A DNA stretch of 64,000 nucleotides from Gnetum montanum (Eukaryota; Streptophyta; Gnetopsida; Gnetales; Gnetaceae), in assembly GCA_015680685.1 (NCBI GenBank), contig MNCI01009594.1, positions 376,143-440,142 on the forward strand, in the 5' to 3' direction. The position numbers and the translations under genes were made by a program. The notes under the pieces were generated by a model. The model was not told the DNA's origin. It searched no databases and was given only the letters and a program-made list of their open reading frames with translations. Of the stretch, positions 35,273 to 45,738 are shown piece by piece (positions within the stretch are counted from its first letter, which is position 1; every line of letters begins with the position of its first letter).

Positions 35273-38200
35273 ATGGAGTCATCTCAGAATTCTAACACAT
35301 GCACCTTTGTAATCCTCACACAGGAACAATAAGATTTTATCTATGTGAAGATTCAGGCTAACCTTCCCCTTGATAACATAGAACAGAAGGAAGAATGAAA
35401 CAAAAGCGCATATAGATGGGAGGTCATGAATTCGTTCCCTCTATATATGACATGATCCCCCTTTCTGAGCCTCACCATTGACTCATCTCTCAGCTCCTTT
35501 TGGCAAGGAGCCAAAACACATGATGACCCACTGAGGAGGCCCAAAACCAACATGATGTAGATGAATTTGAGGCACAATCTAAACCTAAGGATTCATACCA
35601 CACCCTCAATCCCCATGCCTACGTGAACCCATCATTCCACCCTTGCATGTGATAGACAGTCCCTCACCATGCGTCAACGAACACGCAAGCATCGTTGTCC
35701 CGACATGGACTACTCACACCCATCTCCACCCAGTACATACCACACATGCAAACACATGGAGCCTCTTTCATCACTTCAGCTCTGCACATATAGGCTGTCA
35801 CTTCATAGTTTGTGGCAAGGCAAGGAACCATATCCCTTGTTCAACAACCCACTCACTTCAACGTGTCACACCCCACAACCACAACTCTGAATGTTTCTTC
35901 ACAGCAACAAATGACAACCCAACAATCTCCCCAACCAACTAATCTACCTACTACTCAAGAGTGGGAAAAGGAAAAATAATGGATGCAAGCATTAGCTGAT
36001 GAGGTAAAGCACCTCAAAACCACCAACACCGAAGCAGTTAAAGTATTGGACTTCTACCATGATGATCCAATTAAATCTTCAGTGCCACCATTAGCTTTAC
36101 CCAAGGGAATCACACTTCCCCAATTAACCAAGTACAATGGGAAGGGAGATCTGAACGCGTAGTCACATTTTGATCAGAAACTCTATTGCTTCAAGCTTGG
36201 CAACATGTAATCTTGCGCGTGTTTGCTATGTCCTTAACGGACGTAGCCTTAGACCGGTATCATGCCCTGCTATGTAACTCCATATCCTCTCTTGAGGATC
36301 TATTACACTAGTTTGTTACCAAGTCTAAGTATAATCTGAAGCGTGAAGCAATACTAGATACTCTAATACAGGTGAAACAAGAACCACTTGAGCCTATGCA
36401 AAAGTTCATCCAACGATGGAGTGCAGCCCTTAACAAACTTCATGAGCCCATCCCTGAAACGTATTTGCTTATGATTTTGAAGGGATCCGTGAATGACTTC
36501 ATTAAGTCAAAACTGTACTACCTAAGCACTCAAACATTGAGCCAAGCATTCACATAGTTCAAGAACATAGGACAAGCTACACAAACTAGCAATGATCCTT
36601 CCTATATGGCTTACAAGAACCAACATGTTGCCAAACAACAGACAACAATGGAAACTGAAGCCACAAGCACAAAAACAACAAACACCAGTACTAATCCACC
36701 TGCAATGACAGGGGCCATCCCAAGGCCTAACTTTTAGCACAAGAATCACTCTAAGTATAGGCCACTACCCATGTGACCCTATGAACTACTAGAGCAACTC
36801 CTCAAAACCAGGCAAATCCAATAGAAACAAGTAGTCGAGAATGCCCGTTGAAGATACGATAGGTACTGCGAGCTACTAAGGAGCCCCACCTTAGGAGCAC
36901 CAAACAAGCCCCCGGTCCCAAGACACTTCAGGTTAGATCAATTCTATCACTACCACCAAATGTCCAGTCATAATACTGACAATTGTCGTGCCTTACAGGA
37001 TGATCTTCAAACCATGATAGAACGGTGCCAACTCAACATCAACACCTTGAGTCAACCCAGCATAGATGATGCCTCCTATGTCATAAACTCCATTGGCATA
37101 GATTGTAAGCCTAAGCCTGTGTGGCAATCTTTCATGACCTGTATGCCTCCTAGCAAGGCAACAATCCCCTCCGTCTCCACAAGCAAGAGGCCTCCCATTG
37201 TCATCAAGGTGCCACCTAGAGCACTGAAGACACCTTTCGTGGTCAAAGTACCACCACCTCACATGTCTGTTAAGATATTAAACTGGCAAGATTCAACACA
37301 ATCCTGAGCACCAAAGATACCCTTTGTGGTAAAAGTACCACCTCACACTTCTGCTAAGATGTTAAACTGGCAAGATTCAACGCAATCCCGAGCACTGAAG
37401 ATACCCTTTGTGGTCAAAATGCCACCACAGTCGTCCACTAAGACGTTAAACTGGCATGATGCACTAACCACAACCACAAAGAAACCTTTCATCATCAAGG
37501 TGACACAACAAGCTAGTCAAACACCAACACCTCCTCCCAAACTACCATTTTTCATAAAGGTGCCACCACGTGATGGCCCTTAACCTACCTAGTGCCCAAC
37601 CGTAGGCAACATCTCAACCTCTTCTCCCTCAAGAGTCAACCTTGCCAACAACATGGGTAAGCCTACCAAATGGTAGCAGAAGAGAAAAAATGAACAAAGA
37701 ACAACATCCACAGCCAAAACAAAGGCCACACCAAGCAAGCAACAACTGAATGCTGGGGCCCCTACCCCTAATCTCAAACAAACCAAGCCCAAGCCCTCTA
37801 TGCTAGAGGCCCATCCCTCAACCCACATGAAGGAAGCCAAAGCCAACACAATGACCAACAACATAGACTTCGTAGCTACACTAGCCCAGGTAAAACAAAC
37901 ACTCAAACAAAAGAACACAACGATGAGCTTGTACAACCTAGTCATGACTTCAACCGCTCACCGTGAAGCCTTGGTTCAAACGTTAGCATCCATTCTTGTT
38001 ACAGAGGACATCCCTGCGAATGAGGAATCCATTCGTGCAATGATTTCATAACACATACCACAAGGATTGGGTTCAAACACCTTAGCCTTCTGTGATGATG
38101 CAGTTAAAGTCAACCTGGAATGAGGGGAGGTCACAACAGCTCCATTGACGATTAGCATACATGTTGGGCAGTGTACCATTCTCAAAGTGCACGTTGATGA

Positions 38201-38720
38201 TGGTGCGGCAACAAACATAGCTTTATACTCCATCATCGACAAACTAGGCATGGTAGATAAGATCATGTCAACAAAAACCACATGTTTAAAATCCTTCAAC
38301 GGATCACATGTCACAGTTAAGAGCACAATACACTTAGCCTTTATGGCAAGATAACAATTCCCCACTAGTGTAGATTTCACTGTCATAGAAGACATGCCAA
38401 GCTTCAACATGATTCTTGGCAGACTTTGGTTAGCCCAACGATGGGCCATTTCCTCACTGATACATCAAGAAATCCACCTTCCATACGAAGGTGGACAAGT
38501 CATCATACATGGCGATAACATTCCCTTTCAAGCCATCCACAACAAAGACATGTCACAAGTCTTGAAAGAAGAGTCTCTTAATGGAACACCCATGGTAACA
38601 AATGCAACACCTAGAGCTAAAATACCCAAATGAGTGGCAAAAACTGTAAGCCTCCCAATGGACACTAAGCCTAAAATGCTTCGAAAACCACATCTAGTTA
38701 GGAGACAACCACATGAGTAA
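35273..38720 (+). pseudogene. T2 gag-pro (Tat-type)
   Basis: Starts at ATG 35,273 (MESSQNSN); the next block resembles T3 after its ATG. Capsid blocks are LDFYHDDPIKSSVPPLAL (near 36,045), LPQLTKYNGKGDLNA (near 36,117) and QVKQEPLEPMQKFIQRWSA (36,369-36,425). A degenerate knuckle, YHYHQMSSHNTDNC (near 36,945), has Tyr where the first Cys is expected. A repeat region with PFVVKVPP follows (37,221-37,580). Protease has VDDGAATNI (near 38,192) and MILGRLWL (near 38,411). It ends VRRQPHE-stop. Several internal stops and at least one frame change disable it. It is better preserved than the other gag genes here. Confidence 0.85.
37221..37580 (+). repeat. 84-87-bp coding tandem repeats in T2 gag-pro linker
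   Basis: Units start near 37,221, 37,308 and 37,392, with a shorter partial fourth. Each encodes about 28 residues with a core like TPFVVKVPP and LNWQDSTQS. T3 has a single similar PFVTK/PFIVK stretch at 48,225-48,330. The repeat lies between knuckle and protease and is probably an expandable linker. Confidence 0.8.
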
Positions 38721-39036
38721 AGTGCCCCTGCAGCCAAAAGCAAGTGCCCCATCCACACACTCTTCACATTCTTTCACGATGCATATGTCATATTCATTTG
38801 TATTGTACTAGCTTACGTGTTCTCTCATGGCCCAAAATGGCCTTAAACTAGAGCACATGGCTAGAAAAGGCCTTACACTAGCTCATGCCCCAAAAAGGCC
38901 TTAAACTACCACCTTACTTTCTATGTTTCTTGTGCATCTCGATTTTGTTTTCAGTAGTTACTACTTGACATTGTGTTCTCTAGTTTCTTCTTTTTCAGGA
39001 TCACCTAGACATATGTGCATGCATCCATAGATTCTT

Positions 39037-39189
39037 CCTAGCATCATGACATTAAACTGATACCATAGATTTGGCCTGGCATCATGACGTTATACTGATA
39101 CCACAGATTCGTCCTAGCATCATGATGGTAAACTGATATCATAGAATGGTCCTAGAATCATGACCTAAAACTGATACCACAAATTGTCC
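39037..39189 (+). repeat. 38-39-bp tandem repeat in T2
   Basis: Four copies of CCTAGCATCATGACATTAAA plus a CTGATACCATAGATT tail. Confidence 0.75.
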
Positions 39190-40070
39190 AGAATGACAAT
39201 AAACTACCACACTCTCATCTGCTAGAGTCTGCTAAAACAATAAACTAGCTTGCCTCTCCATAGTCCGCAAGGACTATAAACTAGCATTACACTATCCGCT
39301 AAAATGCTAAACTGGCAATGTCCAAAGGAATATGACTTAAAAATAATCCACAACAGTCCGCCAAGACTATAAACTAGCAAATTCTTCACTAGCCTACTAA
39401 TCTATTACTGAAATCGAATGCCATGTCTTCATCAACCTGCTGCATGAATTCATCACATGGACTCTAACAACATTGCTAATGCTTGATTTTGTTTTCCTGC
39501 AGTTGCAAGAAGTGTCTCCATCTCATCAGTTTCATCCATGTTTAAAGTGCTAAGCTAACTCATTCACTCATGGTTTTCTTGTCTTCTTAGAGTTGTGTTT
39601 GCAGGATGACACTGAGAGGTGTTCGTACATCAATGCACTTCATCATAGTAACGAGGTACCACATTGTTCCTGATGCATGTAACCAAGTTAATCAAACCGC
39701 TCACAAGTACATTTCCAGTTCTCCAAACATCCCCAATTTCCTAACATGTTCTCTCTACCCTGTTTAGTTACATTTCCTAGATACATCCTAGTCATCCGAA
39801 AACTCTGAACACATGGTTGCACATTGTAACTCTCCAGGCAGTTGCAACACACAGCACAATACATGAAACAGATACAAGCACATGAGCATGAGTATAACAT
39901 TGAAAGAGAGCTTTGTTCAAACAAAAATAAAAAATAAAAAAATAAAAAAAATCAAAGAGCAAAATCCATCACAAGACCCTTGGCACTTTCCATACAAGCC
40001 CCGAGTGGAAAGGTACTTTTCCTGGAAGAAAACACTCGTGTCTCAAACAATCATGTTGCATCCCCCTGCA

Positions 40071-40198
40071 TGGCTTTGGCTGTTGGACAACGGGTTCCCT
40101 TTGACACTCAACAAGGGTCTTGTTTCTCCAAAGNGTGGCTTTGGCTGTTGGACAACGGGTTCCCTTTGACACTCAACAAGGGTCTTGTTTCTCCAAAG
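40071..40198 (+). repeat. Perfect 63-bp duplication around a single N (assembly join)
   Basis: 40,071-40,133 and 40,136-40,198 are identical, separated only by N and G. This is what an unmerged contig overlap or a one-base gap filler produces, so the duplication is probably not real. Confidence 0.8.
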
Positions 40199-40592
40199 AA
40201 CACACCACCTCATCACGTGGATTTGGTTATGACAATGAGTTCTCTTAAGTAGGATACAAGAGTATCATTCCTCCAAAGGATGCACATCCCATGCCTTGGT
40301 CCCAAGTCCGCTAGATACTGGCTATTGACAAGGACCAACATGATGTGTTTACACAAGAGCATTCCTCTTCCCATAGTTAAAAGAAAACCATCCCTTCATC
40401 AATCTCTGATCTCATAGTTACAAGCCTTCCCCCTATACATCTCAAAATCTCATTTCCCAACCCCATGTATTTTTGAACATGGTGCAATGACATCTGGCCA
40501 AGTGCCATAGAGCAATGCTTGATACCAAGTTGTTTGTGGTGTTTTGTACTTCTTTTTTGACACCTTTCGCGTAGATTCCTCCAAGCGTCAAC

Positions 40593-40605
40593 AAAGAGGG
40601 GCCAA
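40593..40605 (+). promoter_or_regulatory. T2 polypurine tract
   Basis: AAAGAGGGGCCAA directly before the 3' LTR (TGAAAACAC). T3 has the related AAAGAGGAGCCAG at the same place. It primes plus-strand DNA synthesis. Confidence 0.75.
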
Positions 40606-42205
40606 TGAAAACACTGCAAAATTTTGGCCTAGCACTTTTAGACAAGAATCAAGGTAAGTCATGCTATTGCCCAACATGAGTACAACATGACCAAACTTGA
40701 GAGCCTCCAAAATGACAAGAAATGACATACAATGGAGTGAGAAATGGAGAAAGAAAGGTCCCCCCCAAGGTCCATAGGTGATTGTACCAACTTTTGGCAT
40801 CCAGAATCAAACTTTTTGGGCTCAAAATCCTTGGTTTTGGCAAAGTATAATTTGGCTACATTTTCAAACGCTGCTCAGCGTAAGGCTCAGCGTCATCAAA
40901 ATTTGGAGCCCTAAAACCAAATCAAAATAGGACAAAATGAAGCACAAGGACCCTGTATAACCTTCACTAAGGTCCCCAGCAGGTCCCACCCTCCAAAAAA
41001 TTTAAGATTTTGACCTCAAATATGTCATTTTGACTTGGTGATGCTAGGGTTAGTTTTCAGACGCTGCACAGCGTAAGGCTCAGCATCACCAACCAAAACA
41101 GGGCCAAAACAGCCTTCGAATGATCTCAAACTTGACAATCAAAACCCTTTGGACCTCAACCATGCAAATCCACTTCAAAAATGAGTCTCAAAAGTCAAAA
41201 ATGGGCTCAAAATGCATCGTAAAAATTGGACAATGGTCACACTAACACCCTAGGATAGTGGTCACGCTGATACCCTAGATGTTGGATGCCTGACATTGAT
41301 GTAGAAATAGGCTATGCACACATCAGAGCTAGATCCATGCATGTTGGAGGCCTTGGTAGAGCAAGAAAAACATAGATCTACAGATCCAGAGGCTAGACAC
41401 CCAGATCCATTCTTGTACTTTAACATTCTTTGTACATTTTTCATTTCTCAGCATATCAAGCTCTTACTTTGTGTAATACACATGTTAGCGTAAGAGATCT
41501 GGGTCATGCTACATGCTATACATTGTAACATTTCATGCATTCAGTCAATGCACACACCTGTCACCTGATCCGAAGTTTGCACACCCCGTAGCCACTGATC
41601 TTCTCCCAGATCCAAATCTCGCACCTAAAATCCTATAAATCTCCTGTTTTTCCACTAGATCAATGTGGGGGAAAAATATGAATCTAACACAGATAAGAAA
41701 TCTAGGCATCAATCTCATACGCTAGACTTGATACAGACTTGGACTTCGTACACCTACAATCCAAAACCTACAACTTCCCAGTAGCTATTCTCATCCATCA
41801 TGGCTAAATGTCTACCTTGTGACCACTTTGCAACTGCGTTCTAACCGGTGCACATTTTAATCATTTATCAATACAAACAATTTGCATTATTGCTCAGATT
41901 CATGTAGTTTACGTTATTGTTCTTGTTCACATTTTTCCTATTTTCATTAGTTATCATTTAAATATCTTACATTCGTTTTCATTTGTTTACGATCAATTTT
42001 ACATTTGTTTACATATAACCCAACACATCACAATTGTGTACGTTTGGGTAATTTCTAGTTTGATCCACGTGCGGACCATTCAAGCCACTCTACCTCCATT
42101 GATTTCTAGTTTTCCCTCAGGTGAAGGTAGGGTCTTACTATTTCATCCGTAGATCTCTCAGTGTCTATTCATTCTAGCCTCTTACCGACAATTTTGAACG
42201 GTACA
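40606..42205 (+). repeat. T2 3' LTR
   Basis: Starts TGAAAACACTGCAAAATTTT, ends GGTACA, and is followed by AATGG. It is the single-copy version of the 5' LTR. Confidence 0.9.
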
Positions 42206-42578
42206 AATGGGCTCTTACTTCACCTTCATCGTTTGGCCAAGAGACATATTGGGTTTCAAGTTATACTTCAAATGGTTAATGAACTATAAAACTAAATTCT
42301 CTAGTGAGGTAATGGACCCTTAGATAATACACAGTACCAAACCAAAGCTTTCTCAATGAAGGATATGGGGAAGACAGGCATAATGGTATGAGGGCAAGCT
42401 TATAACAACAAATACTCTAAATGGAAGGTAATGAGGTGTAAGTTGGAATCATCCTCATTATTATATTTTATAAATTAGGGGATGGGAATCCCCACATGAA
42501 AAGTTATCTAGGTGATAGCAAGACTAATGGGATCATCTTGGTAGAAGTCCATTATCTTAACCATTTGAGTAGTAGAAG
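42206..42578 (-). pseudogene. T1 gag, 5' part beyond the T2 insertion
   Basis: The first five bases (42,206-42,210) are the right AATGG copy. On the minus strand from 42,578: MVKIMDFYQDDPISLAIT, then IPXFIKYNNEDDSNLHLITF, SFIEKALVWY and LKYNLKPNMSLGQTMKVK, which is followed in frame by the part across T2 (EPIEPM). It matches T3 gag (LMNFYYDDPISH, KYNGEDDPNTHLVTF, LIGKALDWY, FKYNLKPKVTLDQLMNVK). The break at 42,578/42,579 is where the T4 LTR starts. Confidence 0.8.
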
Positions 42579-43208
42579 TGAAACACCATAAAATTTTGGG
42601 CCACAACATCTTGACCATAAATTTGGCTAATTGTTAGATGAATGGCACCTTTTGCAAATTTTTCTAAGTGTTGAGACTATGCACTCCACTAATAGGACTA
42701 CACTGCATAGTGTAGTTAGCATAGTCAACACACAACTACTAATTTTAAAAGATTTTTTCTAAGTGTCAGAATGATGAGATTTGCTACAAATTTCTCTTAT
42801 GTTGAGACTAAACTCTCCATTGTTGGGACTACACCCTATTTCATAGTTAGCATAGTCAACATGGAACACAAATTTTTGCAAATTTTTCTAACTAGTGGAA
42901 CTATGCTCTACATAATAGTCAAGCATAGATAGTTTGAAACCTCAGTTTTTGCAAGATTTTTGTAATTGCCAAGACTATACTCTCCACTGCTAGGGCTATG
43001 TTGTAGAGCATAGTCAACATAGTCAACACTAAAGCATAGCTTTAGCAAAAATTTTCTAACTATTGGGACTATGCTCCCAACTATGCTATAGAGCATAGTT
43101 AATATAGTCTACTTGGAAGCCAAATTTTGCAAAATTTTCTCTAAGTATTGTGATAATGCTCACCCTCATTTGGGAGCATAGCTAGCCTTCCCTTGAGCAT
43201 AGTCAACA
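42579..43208 (+). mobile_element. T4 5' LTR, left piece (interrupted by T3)
   Basis: Begins TGAAACACCATAAAATTTTGG, like the starts of the T2 LTR and S1, exactly where T1 gag stops. It then holds about five loosely conserved units of roughly 110 bp (TTTTTCTAAGTGTTGAGACTATGC and GCATAGTCAACA). The series continues after T3 at 62,712. T4 itself should lie beyond the right edge, with AGAAG (42,574-42,578) as its expected target duplication. Confidence 0.65.
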
Positions 43209-45226
43209 TGAAACACCACTAATTTTAGGCTTTTGTGACTCAACATCAGAACATTGAAACTTGGGAAAAATTTCTCTAAGCTTGATGTCACACTGTACCG
43301 GGTAGATAGAGTGGCACCCTAGAAGTCCTATTATATGCAAAAATTTTTCTAAGTCTATCTACCATGCTCCTTGGCATAGTTGACATAGCATCCATTTCCA
43401 AGGCTAGTTTGTGCAAAAAGGACGCTGATCATGGACTAAACAGTTTGGCAAATTTTCTATCTTCTCGGAAATCAAGCTTGCTATGCTATCTAGCTTGCCC
43501 AACTTGACACATGTCCTAGTTGCTAGCCCACCTAGGTGCTAGGCTAGGAGTTTTGAAAAGTGTTCAAGATGGACAAAATATTTTAGCAAATTTTCTATCT
43601 TTGGACCTGTTATGCTCCACTATGATGCACAATGTAGACAATGTAGTAGGACATGCAAGACTAAAATTTTTCTAAGTGTTGGATCGAACATGGAAGGTGC
43701 ATTTGGCAATTCTTCAACCTCCAAGACTACCTATCTTGCTTCATCCTTGGAGCATGATTAGCATCCCATGGAAAAGCATTGCAAGTTTGGATAAAATTCA
43801 TTCAAAATTAGATGCTACATTGTGCTATGTTGCATAGCATAGATCATGTAGCAGAGGTGCTAGGGTCAAAAATTTTCCAAGTATGAAATGAAGAGGTATC
43901 AGGCTCTTTCAACATGAAAAATGTAGTTTCCTGTTGCTAAAGTTGCTTGCCTTGCTAAATCTCAGAATGGTGTTTTTAGTTTTTAATGAAATTCGTTGGA
44001 AAATGGGTGTTACACTCTACTATGCTATGCAGCATAGATAGTGTAGCAAGTCAAAATTGCAATTTTTTTTTAATTGTTCACACCATCCTTCATTATGTTG
44101 GACAATGTAGATATTGTAACATGTCGAAAAAGCCATCAAATACCTTCAAAAGTTCCCAGAGCTTATCATCAACCTTCATTCCTACTTCAGCATTTTTCCA
44201 ATAGCCAAGATTAGCAATTTAACTTATTTTTGGACCCCCTATTAGTTCCCAAAGTTGTCCCTATCCATAACCCTAATCAGAAGAGGAGGAAAGACATAGT
44301 CCTGGAGCATAAGCTCCAATTTTCATTTGTTCTAGTCATTTTTGTAAGTACATGGTAGTTCTTCAGACTTTGGCACGTGCGGTTTAAGCAATATGGTCAC
44401 ATTTAGTAGATTTTCAATCCTTGTTCTCATCTTGTAGAGTGTAGTGCCATTTGGCGTAACTCCTTTCCATGACACATTCACAATTGTGCTACATGGGACC
44501 CAAGAAATATGGCATAGAAACCACATCTCCCCTCCGACCCTAGCTATATAAATATCACAGTAATTGACATTCTAAGGGTTGGATTCTATAGTTGGCTTTG
44601 GTAGGTGATTGACAAGAAAAAGATTGATGAGAAAAAAATATCAGTATTAAGAGCATTCCTAATGTCTTCCTCACTCATGCACTCGAATGTGACACCTACA
44701 CCTCACACCCACATAGCATAGTAATTGCTAGCCCAACAAGCTTTAGCTATTTTCTGTCAACATCACATCTGCAATGACCTAGGAACTGTGACCATGTTAC
44801 CTTGTTGCCCAGCTATGCCTGTCTGACACTACGTACCAATTGTACAGATCATTTGATCAAAATTCATGTCTCCTAATCTTGGGGTAGTGCATTTCCTCAC
44901 TTTCACTCTCATTTTATTTTTCTATAGCACATATTTTAAAATATTCATGTACTTGTTTATTTCTATTTTCATGGTGCAGACACGTTGATACACTCCCACT
45001 ATTATGCATGTTGCATTCCTACTTATTCCAACTCCTACGCATGATGCTCTAAAATCATTATTAGCAAATGGTTATTTGACACTATGTAATCCCTAATTGA
45101 TCAACCAAACCATTCTGGCTGGGCTTTTTCTATTTTCTCCTACACAACCCTCCCACAGATTTGGGGTTATACTATGCACATGTTGACCTCTTCATGTTCT
45201 AGCCACTAAAATTTTTACATGCTACA
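43209..45226 (+). repeat. T3 5' LTR
   Basis: Pairs with 60,682-62,711. U3 has cores about 200 bp apart (near 43,630, 43,835 and 44,030), as in S1. TATATAAATA is at 44,545-44,554. By eye the first 140 bp differ from the 3' LTR at roughly 18%. Confidence 0.85.
44545..44554 (+). promoter_or_regulatory. TATA box of T3 5' LTR
   Basis: TATATAAATA, equivalent to TATAAATACC at 62,031 in the 3' LTR, preceded in both by the CCATGTCTCC/CCACATCTCC block. Confidence 0.6.
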
Positions 45227-45231
45227 CTTTT

Positions 45232-45258
45232 TGCCACCAGAAGGAGGGATTGAACCTC
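45232..45258 (+). promoter_or_regulatory. T3 primer-binding site
   Basis: TGCCACCAGAAGGAGGGATT and the following GAACCTCC read, in reverse complement, as a tRNA 3' end: stem GGAGG, loop TTCAATC, stem CCTCC, then an acceptor strand ending near CCA (one base altered). The tRNA species is not identified. Confidence 0.65.
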
Positions 45259-45738
45259 CATGTCCCTTCTATGGCCACAAGTAGTCCCACGTGCTTTCTG
45301 TACCTTCATCGCTAGCAAAAAACTAGTGTAAATGTAACATCCCTATGGACCTACTATAACAATATCTAGATCATAGGTTAGCATAGGGGTTCTTTACATT
45401 TCAGTTGGTACAATTAGGTCCTAGTTGATAGTTCCCCTAGAACCCCACAGGACAAAAAGCCCAAAAATATGTACTGCATTAAGCTCTCTATGTTTTGTGT
45501 AGCATGACACATATAGCATAACATGTGTAGCATAACAACCCTATCAGTGCAACAGTCCCACCTAGCATAGCAAGTGTAACAACACAAGTTACTATTTCTT
45601 TAGCATATACAGACTTTGTTATTTTTAGCCTATTTTCTATGCAGTTTACCTATTTAAGAGTTTTAGTTCAAAATTTATTATATTTCATCATTTCCCACAA
45701 GTTTCTTGCTTCTCATGTCCTTATTAACACAATAAAAA

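Larger units (their letters stand above)
38721..40605. other. T2 non-coding 3' region in place of pol
   Basis: It contains CCAAAATGGCCTTAAACTA-type words (38,826-38,920), like the T3 segment just after gag-pro (49,680-49,830). A CATCATGA..TAAACTGATACC repeat and further TAAACTAGC words follow, like the T3 segment just after integrase (58,812 on). The two segments are adjacent here, as if the intervening pol had been deleted or never acquired. 39,905-39,955 is an A-rich run. Confidence 0.6.
32645..42205 (+). mobile_element. T2: non-autonomous Tat-type retrotransposon (gag-pro only), 9.6 kb
   Basis: LTRs 32,645-34,588 and 40,606-42,205, both starting TGAAAACAC and ending GGTACA, with a perfect AATGG duplication, a primer site and a polypurine tract. 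Inside are a repetitive 5' leader and one gag-pro frame (35,273-38,720), then 1.9 kb without coding. No RT, RNase H or integrase motif is present in any frame, so the element must have used enzymes from a relative such as T3. By eye the LTRs differ at about 9 of the first 130 positions, so T2 looks like the youngest insertion in the window. It is inserted in T1 gag, on the opposite strand. Confidence 0.9.

Noticed and set aside
37589-38449. Long minus-strand ORFs of 118 and 157 codons
   Set aside because: They are antisense shadows of T2 gag-pro. The + strand carries the protease motifs.
42579-45226. A single 2.65-kb 5' LTR for T3
   Set aside because: The T3 3' LTR starts at its polypurine tract and matches 43,209 onward only. 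42,579-43,208 instead continues after T3, so it belongs to T4.
45232-45258. A tRNA gene remnant at the T3 leader
   Set aside because: Only the 3' half of a tRNA appears, in reverse complement and next to the LTR. A primer-binding site explains it fully.
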